Origin: Allomeiothermus sp035760705
Lineage (GTDB): Bacteria; Deinococcota; Deinococci; Deinococcales; Thermaceae
Assembly: GCA_035760705.1 (NCBI GenBank)
Contig: DASTSL010000013.1
Location: forward strand, 1 to 32,097
DNA length: 32,097 bases
Reading direction: 5' to 3'
Shown here one piece after another: positions 7,077 to 13,558 of the stretch. Below the pieces are notes generated by a model. It did not search any database, had not been told where the DNA came from, and saw nothing but the letters and a program-made list of their open reading frames with translations. Every line of letters begins with the position of its first letter. The stretch's first letter is position 1. A program made the position numbers and the translations under genes.

Positions 7077-7096
7077 CCCTCTTCCCAGGGAGAGGG
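7077..7096. repeat. short palindrome in convergent spacer, REP-like
   Basis: CCCTCTTCCC followed by AGGGAGAGGG forms a near-perfect palindrome between the convergent S10 peptidase and emfourin genes. The preceding CACCCTCACCC stretch resembles dispersed REP-like sequences in other bacteria. No clear T-run follows on either strand, so termination by this hairpin alone is doubtful. Confidence 0.35.
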
Positions 7097-7109
7097 AGCC
7101 TAAATCTCG

Positions 7110-7439
7110 TTACACGTTGCGTAACAGCTCGAGCAGCGCTTGCAAATCCTCGTCCGTCACCGGATCATATAACTCGGTAACGCTCTGCTGGTCGCCGCTC
7201 TCGATCAGCAGGGTGTACTTCTGGTAATCGCCCCCCCTGGGCGGGGCCTGCCGCACCGGGTTTTCCAGCAACCCGCAACTGTGGACGATCTCCTCGAGCC
7301 GCTCCCCCACCTCGGGCGGAAGCTGGTGGGTGTCCACCTCCACGGGCCGGGATAGACCGGGGAAATAGGCCAGGCCGCCTTCTCGCTGCAACCGGATTCG
7401 CATGTCTTTAGGGTACAGCGCAGGCGAGAGAGGATACAT
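7110..7439 (-). CDS. emfourin-like protein, inhibitor of the adjacent M4 peptidase
   Basis: A roughly 109-residue protein resembling emfourin, the small inhibitor encoded beside protealysin in Serratia. The recognisable core is MRIRLQREGG, then VEVDTHQLPPEVGERLEEIV, a middle block with a tyrosine-rich YQKYTLLIESG strand, and a final helix DEDLQALLELL. The ATG at 7439 has GGAGAG just upstream and lies 16 bp after the peptidase stop. The alternative ATG at 7403 (97 residues) matches the usual family N-terminus but lacks a good ribosome-binding site. No signal peptide is visible. Likely role: it keeps the peptidase silent inside the cell. Recognition is by pattern, not by alignment. Confidence 0.75.
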   Translation of the reverse strand: MYPLSPALYPKDMRIRLQREGGLAYFPGLSRPVEVDTHQLPPEVGERLEEIVHSCGLLENPVRQAPPRGGDYQKYTLLIESGDQQSVTELYDPVTDEDLQALLELLRNV

Positions 7440-7455
7440 GGGCTTCTCTCTCCAA

Positions 7456-8520
7456 CTACCCCTCAAGCCGCAGTTCCACGCCCACGGTCTGCCAGCCCTC
7501 GAGCACCGCTTTTTCCTCTTGGCCGCCCGCGCCGTAGAGCTTGGCCGCGTTTTCCACGGTGAGCGTGGCGAACTGGGAGAAATCAGCGTTTTTAGCCAGC
7601 CTCTTATCCCGCAGGGTCTCGTACCAGATGCGCCCGGCTTTCTCCCAGGCATAGCCGCCGATGCCCACCGCCGCCAAGTAAAAAGCCCGGTTGGGAATCC
7701 CCGAGTTGATGTGCACGCCGCCATTGTCGGACAGGGTGTCCACATAGCCCTTCATGTCGGCAGGTTGGGGGTCTTTGCCCAACACCGGGTCGTCGAAAGC
7801 GGTGCCCGGCGCTTTCATCGAGCGCAGGGCGACCCCCTTTACCTTAGGGGTGAACAGCCCTTCCCCGATCAGCCAGTCGGCCCGGTCGGCGGTCTGCTCG
7901 AGCCGGTACTGCTTGACCAGCGAGCCGAACACGTCCGAGACCGACTCGTTGAGGGCCCCCGGCTGCATGAAGTAGTCCAGGTTGGCCTCGCTCTGGGTTA
8001 CCCCGTGGGCCAACTCGTGCCCGATCACGTCCAGCGAGATGGTAAAGCGGTTAAAGAGCCGCCCGTCCCCGTCCCCGAAGACCATCTGATCCCCGTTCCA
8101 GAAGGCGTTGTTGTACTGCTTGCCAAAGTGAACGGTGGCCAGGAGCGCCAAACCCTTGCCGTCGATGGAATTGCGGCCATAGACGCTCGAGAAAAAGTCA
8201 TAGGTGGCCCCTAGTCCGTCGTAGGCCTCGTTCACTGCGACATCCTTGCTGGGGCCGTCCCCTTCTTGGCGCACCGGCTCGCCGGGGAGTTTCTGGGTTC
8301 CCCTGGCGTCGTAGATGGTGCGCCGCTTCTGGCCGGTCACCGCCCAGAGCTGGCGGAGATGGGGGGTCAGGCAGAAATCCGCCGCCCGGGCCGAGCGGAG
8401 GGTGCTGTCCAACGAGAGGGTGCGAAGCGCGCTGTCGCGTTCTTGAGGGCTGCCGTTGCGGGCGATGGCGGACAGGATGAAGGGCGGCAGGATGTGGTGC
8501 GGGAAGCCTCGAGGGTTCAC
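7456..8520 (-). CDS. protealysin-like M4 metallopeptidase
   Basis: A 354-residue thermolysin-family (M4) zinc peptidase. Zinc ligands and catalytic residues are visible: H168-E169-L-A-H172 (HExxH), E192 in GALNESVSD, and H270 in DNGGVHINSG. The N-terminus has the short protealysin-type propeptide with HHILPPFILSAIARNG instead of a long thermolysin propeptide. There is no signal peptide. The GTG at 8520 follows AAGGAGG at 9 nt. A TACAAT -10-like box lies at 8554-8549 on the minus strand, with no convincing -35. It is co-transcribed with the emfourin-like gene. Related enzymes act inside cells or are released by unusual routes; the substrate here is unknown. Confidence 0.93.
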   Translation of the reverse strand: MNPRGFPHHILPPFILSAIARNGSPQERDSALRTLSLDSTLRSARAADFCLTPHLRQLWAVTGQKRRTIYDARGTQKLPGEPVRQEGDGPSKDVAVNEAYDGLGATYDFFSSVYGRNSIDGKGLALLATVHFGKQYNNAFWNGDQMVFGDGDGRLFNRFTISLDVIGHELAHGVTQSEANLDYFMQPGALNESVSDVFGSLVKQYRLEQTADRADWLIGEGLFTPKVKGVALRSMKAPGTAFDDPVLGKDPQPADMKGYVDTLSDNGGVHINSGIPNRAFYLAAVGIGGYAWEKAGRIWYETLRDKRLAKNADFSQFATLTVENAAKLYGAGGQEEKAVLEGWQTVGVELRLEG

Positions 8521-8586
8521 TAGACGCCACCTCCTTGGGTGTCCCCAGATTGTACTTCATTCTGCTAAAAACGTAATTTAGATTGG

Positions 8587-9194
8587 TCAAAACTGCACCG
8601 GGTAGCCGACCGCCGCGAACGCCGCCGGATAGCGCACCGTCTCGCGCAGTTCGGGGCGGTAAGCCGCGAGCGGCTTGGCCTGGTACTCGCACGGTTTCAG
8701 GGCGAAAGGCGGCACGATGCCCAGCGTCTCGGCCCTCACGAAACCGAAGCGGGGGTAATACCTTGGGCTGCCGCGCACCAGGACAAGGGGCTCTCCTATT
8801 GCTTCTAAGCGACTCAGCCCCTCCTCTACCAGGGCTTTTCCGATCCCCCGGTTTTGGAAATCAGGATGTACGGCCAGCGGAGCCAGCACGACAACTCGAC
8901 GTATTACTCGGCATTCGCCCGGCTTTCGCCGGAAAAATACGCCTCGAGCCCCACGTAGCTGAACAGGATGTGCCCGGCAATCTGGCCATCGAGCACGGCG
9001 ACGAGGGAAAGCTGGGGGATATAGTGCGGGGATTGGCGGACCCCGGCCACGACTCGAGCTTCCCGGCTAGCGCCGCGAAAAGACGCCTCCCGGCTAGCGC
9101 CGCGAAAAGACGCCGCATTGGGGCCGCCAAACGCCAAGGTGTGGATTTGCTCGACCCGCGCGTACTCGGCAGGAGCTTCAGGCCGGATATCCAT
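8587..9194 (-). pseudogene. GNAT-family N-acetyltransferase, frameshifted
   Basis: Two adjacent frames together make one GNAT protein. The N-terminal half starts at the ATG at 9194 (MDIRPEAPAEYARVEQIH) and runs through LSLVAVLDGQIAGHILFS to a stop near 8902. The C-terminal half continues in another frame with VVLAPLAVHPDFQNRGIGKALVEEG, the acetyl-CoA-binding motif A (Q-N-R-G-I-G-K-A). Loss of one base near 8900 on the minus strand explains the break; adding one base restores the reading. The N-terminal half also carries a duplicated 9-residue insert (SFRGASREA twice) that looks foreign to the family. It begins 12 bp after the amine oxidase stop. A sequencing error cannot be excluded. Confidence 0.8.
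9061..9114. repeat. perfect 27-bp tandem duplication inside the GNAT gene
   Basis: Positions 9061-9087 and 9088-9114 are identical. Each unit contains CCCGGCTAGCGCCG, which forms CGGC-TAGC-GCCG and also occurs at 30235-30248 in the repeat upstream of recN. On the minus strand it encodes nine residues twice, in frame. Homologous GNAT proteins would be expected to run straight from GGPN into the next helix, so this looks like an insertion. Confidence 0.85.
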
Positions 9195-9205
9195 AGGTTT
9201 CGTGT

Positions 9206-10564
9206 TTAGGATAAGGCCAGGATCTCGTCCGCCACCCGTTCCCCCGACCGCACCGCCCCCTCCATGTACCCGTTCCACACCGGCGCGGTCTCGGCTCCGG
9301 CCCAGTGGATGCGCCCGCAGGGTTTGCGCAACTCCTGGCCGTAGCCCGTCCAGGTTCCCGGGCCGAAGTGCGCCCCGTAGCAGCCCCGCGCCCAGGGGTC
9401 GGCCATCCAGTCTTTCTCAAGATACTCCACGTACCTCCGCGCCCTGGGGCCGAAGTAGCGCTCGAGGCAACCCACCGCCGCTTTTTCCCGCTCTTCCCGG
9501 CTCAAACGGCTCATCCGCCGCCCGTCCTGGCCCTCCATGAAGCCCAAGAGTACGCCGGGGGAGCCATCCGGGGGCGAGTTGTCGAAGACCAGCCGCACCG
9601 GGCCCACGTCGCTATAGGCTTGGCCGGTCAGACCTTCCCTCCGCCAGAACGGCTCGTCGTAGACCACCATCAGCTTGATCACCGATCCTGCCGGGGTGCG
9701 CTGGGTGAGCTGGTCGCGCACGCCGGGCAGGGGCGGGTCGTAGACCAGGCGGCCCGCCAGGGTGGGCGGCAGGGTGACGATGACCCGCTCCGCCGTGGCG
9801 GTGAACCCCTCCGCAACGACGCAAACGCTGCCTTGGCCCTGCTCGATCCGCCGCACCGGGGCGTTCAGCCGCAGCCGGTCTCCTAACCCCTCGGCCAACC
9901 GCTCGCAGATCCGCTGCGAGCCCCCCACGATGCGCTCCTTCTGCGCTCCGTCGTCCACACTGACCAGGTTCTCGAGCCCCCCGCCCGACTTCAGGTAGAA
10001 GAGCGCATGCAAGAGCGAGAGGTCGTGGGCCTCGGCGGAAAAAAGCGCCTCGGTGGCGAGGTGAAAGTAACCTCGAGCGTGGGCGGTGCGGGCGTGGGTG
10101 CGGATCCAGGTAGCGAAGGTCTGGGCGTCCCAGAGGGGCGCCTTGGGGTGGTTCCAGGGCGCTTCCAGATCGAGGTCGCGGGACATCTGCTCGAGGCAGC
10201 GGGCTGAGCGCAACAAGTCGAGCAGGGCCAGAGGCGGGAACTTGGGCGCGGCCTTCCGCCCCGAGCCCATCCTGGAAACCTTGCCCATGAAGTGAACCAG
10301 GTGTTCCCCGGTGTTGTAGGTGGGGAAGGTCTCGAGGCCAAACTCCTGGCACAGCGCGTACATCCGGTCTTGCGTGGGGCCGATCCACTGCCCGCCCAAT
10401 TCCAGGACTTTCCCGTTCCCCAGGTCGTGTTTGAGGATGCGCCCGCCCACCCGGTTTTGAGCCTCGAGGACGAGCACCGACTTTCCCGCCCCTACCAGCG
10501 TCCGGGCCGCCATCAGCCCGGATAAACCCGCCCCCACCACGACCACATCCCAGTCGTTCGGCAT
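9206..10564 (-). CDS. flavin-containing amine oxidase (monoamine oxidase-like)
   Basis: A 452-residue FAD-dependent amine oxidase. The dinucleotide-binding motif is VVVVGAGLSGLMAART near the N-terminus, followed by VLEAQNRVGGRI and ELGGQWIGPTQ. The C-terminus has the family FAD signature IHWAGAETAPVWNGYMEGAVRSG. C395 in RGCYGAHFGPG aligns with the cysteine that binds FAD covalently in mitochondrial MAO, so covalent flavin is possible. Reaction type: oxidation of a primary amine to an aldehyde with hydrogen peroxide and ammonia. GAGGAACCT precedes the ATG. The broken GNAT gene directly downstream suggests amine or polyamine metabolism, but the substrate is not evident. Confidence 0.92.
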   Translation of the reverse strand: MPNDWDVVVVGAGLSGLMAARTLVGAGKSVLVLEAQNRVGGRILKHDLGNGKVLELGGQWIGPTQDRMYALCQEFGLETFPTYNTGEHLVHFMGKVSRMGSGRKAAPKFPPLALLDLLRSARCLEQMSRDLDLEAPWNHPKAPLWDAQTFATWIRTHARTAHARGYFHLATEALFSAEAHDLSLLHALFYLKSGGGLENLVSVDDGAQKERIVGGSQRICERLAEGLGDRLRLNAPVRRIEQGQGSVCVVAEGFTATAERVIVTLPPTLAGRLVYDPPLPGVRDQLTQRTPAGSVIKLMVVYDEPFWRREGLTGQAYSDVGPVRLVFDNSPPDGSPGVLLGFMEGQDGRRMSRLSREEREKAAVGCLERYFGPRARRYVEYLEKDWMADPWARGCYGAHFGPGTWTGYGQELRKPCGRIHWAGAETAPVWNGYMEGAVRSGERVADEILALS

Positions 10565-10676
10565 AGGTTCCTCGGTAATCGGATGCTACACCGCCGAGGC
10601 GGGCTCGAGGTCTCACCATAGCTTTGGCGGAGTGACGCATCGCGGCCGGACAAGCAGTGCACAGGAGAGATGTCAG

Positions 10677-10691
10677 GGGTGCTCCGCACCC
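10677..10691. other. hairpin in amine oxidase-ispG spacer
   Basis: GGGTGC (10677-10682) pairs with GCACCC (10686-10691) around TCC. Farther out, GCGGAGT (10627-10633) is complementary to ACTCCGC (10693-10699). No T-run follows. The spacer of about 230 bp between the divergent amine oxidase and ispG genes must also hold their promoters; no confident -35/-10 pair was found for ispG. Confidence 0.3.
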
Positions 10692-10798
10692 GACTCCGCT
10701 CACCATGACAGGGATGACCCCATGAAAAGCCGAGGTCTCGAGACACCCGGTATCTGGCTACCATTCGGCCTGACGTTTCAGTGTCAGAATGCTGGGTG

Positions 10799-12022
10799 AT
10801 GCAAGTGACGAGGCGTAAAACCCCGACCGTCTGGGTGGGCCAGGTGCCCGTGGGGGGCGACCATCCGGTGGTCGTCCAGAGCATGACCAACACCGACACC
10901 GCCGACGTGGAGGCCACCGTGGGCCAGGTCTGGGCGCTGGCCAGGGCCGGTTCGGAAGTGGTGCGGATGACCGTCAACAACGATGAAGCCGCCCAGGCCG
11001 TCCCCGAGATCAAACGCCGCCTGGCCGACTTAGGCACCGAGGTGCCGCTGGTGGGCGACTTTCACTTCAACGGTCACATCCTGCTGCGCAAATACCCCCA
11101 AATGGCCCTGGCGCTCGACAAGTACCGCATCAACCCCGGCACGGTGGGCAAGGGCAAACAGCAAGACCCCAACTTCAAGACCATGTGCGAGGTGGCCGTA
11201 GAATTCGGCAAGCCGGTGCGGATCGGGGTGAACTGGGGCTCGCTCGACCAGGGATTGCTCGACGAGATGATGGACGCCAACGCGGCCCTGCCGGAGCCCA
11301 AGGACGCGCACCGGGTGACGCTCGAGACCATCGTCGAGTCGGCGGTACGCAGCTATGACTGGGCGCTCAAATATGGCCTCACCGAAGACAAGGTCATCCT
11401 CTCGGCAAAGATTTCCAACGCACCCGATTTGTGGTGGGTCTACCGCGAACTCGCCAAGCGCACCCCCGCGCCCTTACACCTGGGCCTCACCGAGGCCGGG
11501 ATGGGCGTGAGCGGGATCGTGACCAGCACTGCGGGTCTGGTCCCACTCCTCACCGAGGGGATCGGTGACACCATCCGGGTCTCGATCACCCCGGCCCCCG
11601 GCGAGCCGCGCACCAAGGAGGTCGAGGTCGCGCTGGAAATCCTCCAGAGCATCGGGGCGCGCCAGTTCATGCCCTCGGTGGCGAGTTGCCCCGGCTGCGG
11701 GCGCACCACCAGCAGCTTCTTCCAGGAACTCGCCCTACAGGTCTCCAAGCGTCTCGCCGAGCAGATGCCCCTCTGGCGCACCCAGTACCCGGGCGTGGAA
11801 AACCTCAAGGTCGCGGTGATGGGCTGCGTGGTGAACGGCCCCGGCGAATCCAAGCACGCCGATATCGGGATCTCCTTGCCCGGAACCGGCGAGCACCCGA
11901 GGGCTCCGGTCTACGTAGATGGGCAGCTCAAAACCACCCTTCAAGGGGAGACCATCGCCCAGGACTTCATGGCGATGGTCGAGGAGTATGTCCAGCGCAA
12001 GTACGGGAAACAGTTGGCCTGA
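10799..12022 (+). CDS. ispG: 4-hydroxy-3-methylbut-2-en-1-yl diphosphate synthase
   Basis: IspG (GcpE) of the non-mevalonate isoprenoid pathway converts MEcPP to HMBPP with a 4Fe-4S cluster and a flavodoxin or ferredoxin donor. About 407 residues, as in Thermus. Cluster ligands are visible: C297 and C300 in ASCPGCGRTTSSF, C343 in MGCVVNGPGE and E350 in the same block. The N-terminal TIM barrel starts KTPTVWVGQVPVGGDHPVVVQSMTNTDT. The ATG at 10799 is chosen because the Thermus-like start follows directly; in-frame GTG codons at 10781 and 10796 are alternatives. It ends 15 bp from the convergent DUF4395 gene. Confidence 0.96.
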   Translation: MQVTRRKTPTVWVGQVPVGGDHPVVVQSMTNTDTADVEATVGQVWALARAGSEVVRMTVNNDEAAQAVPEIKRRLADLGTEVPLVGDFHFNGHILLRKYPQMALALDKYRINPGTVGKGKQQDPNFKTMCEVAVEFGKPVRIGVNWGSLDQGLLDEMMDANAALPEPKDAHRVTLETIVESAVRSYDWALKYGLTEDKVILSAKISNAPDLWWVYRELAKRTPAPLHLGLTEAGMGVSGIVTSTAGLVPLLTEGIGDTIRVSITPAPGEPRTKEVEVALEILQSIGARQFMPSVASCPGCGRTTSSFFQELALQVSKRLAEQMPLWRTQYPGVENLKVAVMGCVVNGPGESKHADIGISLPGTGEHPRAPVYVDGQLKTTLQGETIAQDFMAMVEEYVQRKYGKQLA

Positions 12023-12037
12023 AGGGCTTATCGCCAA

Positions 12038-12439
12038 TCAGCGTGCCCCCAAGCGGAAACGCAGCAGCCGCAACTGGAAGTACAAAAAGCAGCCCACGCA
12101 AAAACCCGTGGTCAGGTTGATCGCGGCGAGCAGGGCCACGATGATCGCCAACCCCCACCCCACCATCGGCATCCCGAGCAGGAACATCAACCCGGAAAGA
12201 CCCAGGAATACCGCCCCCACGGTGCGGGCAAAGCGGTGCGGGCGGGGGTCTTCGTTCACGGGTTGCCGGGGGATCCGAAGGACCCGCTTGAGCAGGGCCA
12301 TCAGGTCGTAGGGCAGGTGCTGGGAGACCATCAGCACGAACAAAACCCCCACCACCCAAGGTCGCTGCAAGAGAAGCGCTAGGGGGATCAGCGCGGTGAG
12401 CAAGGTCTGGTTGAAGCGAAGTTGGTTCCGATCGGTCAT
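12038..12439 (-). CDS. DUF4395 integral membrane protein
   Basis: A 133-residue membrane protein of the DUF4395 family. Hydrophobic segments lie around residues 13-40 (LLTALIPLALLLQ, WVVGVLFVLMV) and 72-120 (VGAVFLGLSGLMFLLGM, GWGLAIIVALLAAINL). The C-terminal end has the family hallmark GFCVGCFLYFQL with a Cys-x-x-Cys pair inside the membrane, suggesting redox or metal chemistry. DUF4395 genes often sit near thiol or sulfur-transfer genes, but here the neighbour is ispG, transcribed towards it. Function unknown. Confidence 0.85.
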   Translation of the reverse strand: MTDRNQLRFNQTLLTALIPLALLLQRPWVVGVLFVLMVSQHLPYDLMALLKRVLRIPRQPVNEDPRPHRFARTVGAVFLGLSGLMFLLGMPMVGWGLAIIVALLAAINLTTGFCVGCFLYFQLRLLRFRLGAR

Positions 12440-12572
12440 CCGGTCAGGGTACTGGCTCGAGGCTCGAGCAACTGCACAAAAGATTACAAAGTTTGTTAAT
12501 TATTTACGGGCATGCCAACCCCACTCGCTCTATGGCCCTCTTCACAACAAGCGAGCCAGCGGAGCGGCGACC

Positions 12573-12587
12573 CGGCCCGAGGGGCCG
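12573..12587. other. GC-rich hairpin downstream of the secreted-protein gene
   Basis: CGGCCC (12573-12578) pairs with GGGCCG (12582-12587) around GAG. It lies about 50 bp past the stop of the minus-strand gene at 12637. No T-run is seen in that direction, so it is at best a weak terminator. The AT-rich stretch at 12481-12505 probably belongs to the DUF4395 promoter region, but no confident boxes were found. Confidence 0.3.
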
Positions 12588-12636
12588 CAGCCAATGGCCG
12601 CTACAAACTGCGGGCGAGCGATCCGCACCCCGCCGC

Positions 12637-13359
12637 TCAGAAATACTTGCCGAGGTCTACCGTCTCGCTATAGGTGGTCTGGCCCTGGCTATCCTTGAAG
12701 CTGAGCTTCCCCGTCCCGCTGACCTTTCCGCTCGCGGCAAGGTCGCTCAGGTCGAAGCTATAGTTGATGAGCCCCAAGAAGCGCGACTGCGGGCGGGAAC
12801 CCTGGATCGAGAAGATATCGGTGTAGGGCCCGTCCACGCTGGGCTTGGCGGTGTAGGTCTTGCCCCCGACCTCGAGCGTGGCCTCCTGGTATTGGTCGAG
12901 GTAGCTGCGCTGGCGGGTCTTGCCCTCCTCGTCGGTGATCTTGCCGCTGCCGTAAGCCTTGGTCCACTGCTCGACCTCCTGGTCCACCGTGTAGGGGCTG
13001 TGGGTGAAGACCACGAAGGTCAGCTTGTTCTTGTAGCGGTCTACCACCGCGTTCAAGGCCGCATCGGTGACCGGCTTGCGCTGGATGGACTCGAGGTAGC
13101 CGAAGTAGCGCACCCGCTCGTAGGGGGTCGCCACGATGATGGCGTCCACCTCCCCGTCTCCCGGTTTGAGCGAGACCCCGTCGTTATACTCCTTGAGCAG
13201 ATAGTCGCTCAGGATGTAGCCGTTGCGCGGGGTGTTCATCGCGCTGCCTTCTTTGAGGGCTTTCTGTATTTCTTCCGTCGTCAGGACAGGCTGGAAGGCC
13301 AGCGCCGGGCCCAAAGAAAGGCCGAGCGCGGTCAGGACCAGCAGGGTACGCTTGGGCAT
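12637..13359 (-). CDS. secreted protein of unknown function
   Basis: A 240-residue protein that I do not recognise. It has a clear signal peptide (MPKRTLLVLTALGLSLGPALAF, cleavage probably after ALA), so the mature protein is exported. It has no cysteine and no second hydrophobic segment. The mature part begins TTEEIQKALKEG, and mid-protein blocks include VDAIIVATPYERVRYFGYLES and KLTFVVFTHSPYTVDQEV. The C-terminal third is beta-rich, with KVSGTGKLSFKDSQGQTTYSE. AGGAGG lies just before the ATG. A terminator separates it from the PQQ dehydrogenase upstream on the same strand, so it is probably its own transcription unit with a structured leader. Confidence 0.8.
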   Translation of the reverse strand: MPKRTLLVLTALGLSLGPALAFQPVLTTEEIQKALKEGSAMNTPRNGYILSDYLLKEYNDGVSLKPGDGEVDAIIVATPYERVRYFGYLESIQRKPVTDAALNAVVDRYKNKLTFVVFTHSPYTVDQEVEQWTKAYGSGKITDEEGKTRQRSYLDQYQEATLEVGGKTYTAKPSVDGPYTDIFSIQGSRPQSRFLGLINYSFDLSDLAASGKVSGTGKLSFKDSQGQTTYSETVDLGKYF

Positions 13360-13396
13360 CTGGGGTTTCCTCCTTCAAGCTTAGTTGGGCCGCGGA

Positions 13397-13499
13397 TTAG
13401 GGCGGTTTGCATTGGTGTTGCCCAGCTTGAGGATGGCAAACCGCCTCCCCGATGGCGTTTCTCTCCCCCGCTCGGCAGAAGTTCCGGCGACCGCCCTAA
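13397..13499 (-). other. mutually exclusive stems in leader of the secreted-protein gene
   Basis: On the minus strand, GGCGGTTTGC (13445-13436) can pair with GCAAACCGCC (13410-13401). The latter overlaps ACCGCCCTAA (13406-13397), which can instead pair with TTAGGGCGGT (13499-13490). The two pairings share bases and exclude each other. Whether both lie in one RNA depends on where transcription of the secreted-protein gene begins, which is not known. Confidence 0.4.
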
Positions 13500-13547
13500 A
13501 AGGCTCGGCTACGCCCCGATTGGGCCCTACTCGAGCGTAACCGAGCC
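13498..13547 (-). terminator. intrinsic terminator after the PQQ dehydrogenase
   Basis: Read on the minus strand, GGCTCGGTTACGC (13547-13535) pairs with GCGTAGCCGAGCC (13514-13502), 13 bp including one G-U, followed by TTTT (13501-13498). A smaller hairpin, AGCCC-TTA-GGGCT, overlaps the stop codon at 13548-13560. Confidence 0.8.
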
Positions 13548-13558
13548 AGCCCTAAGGG

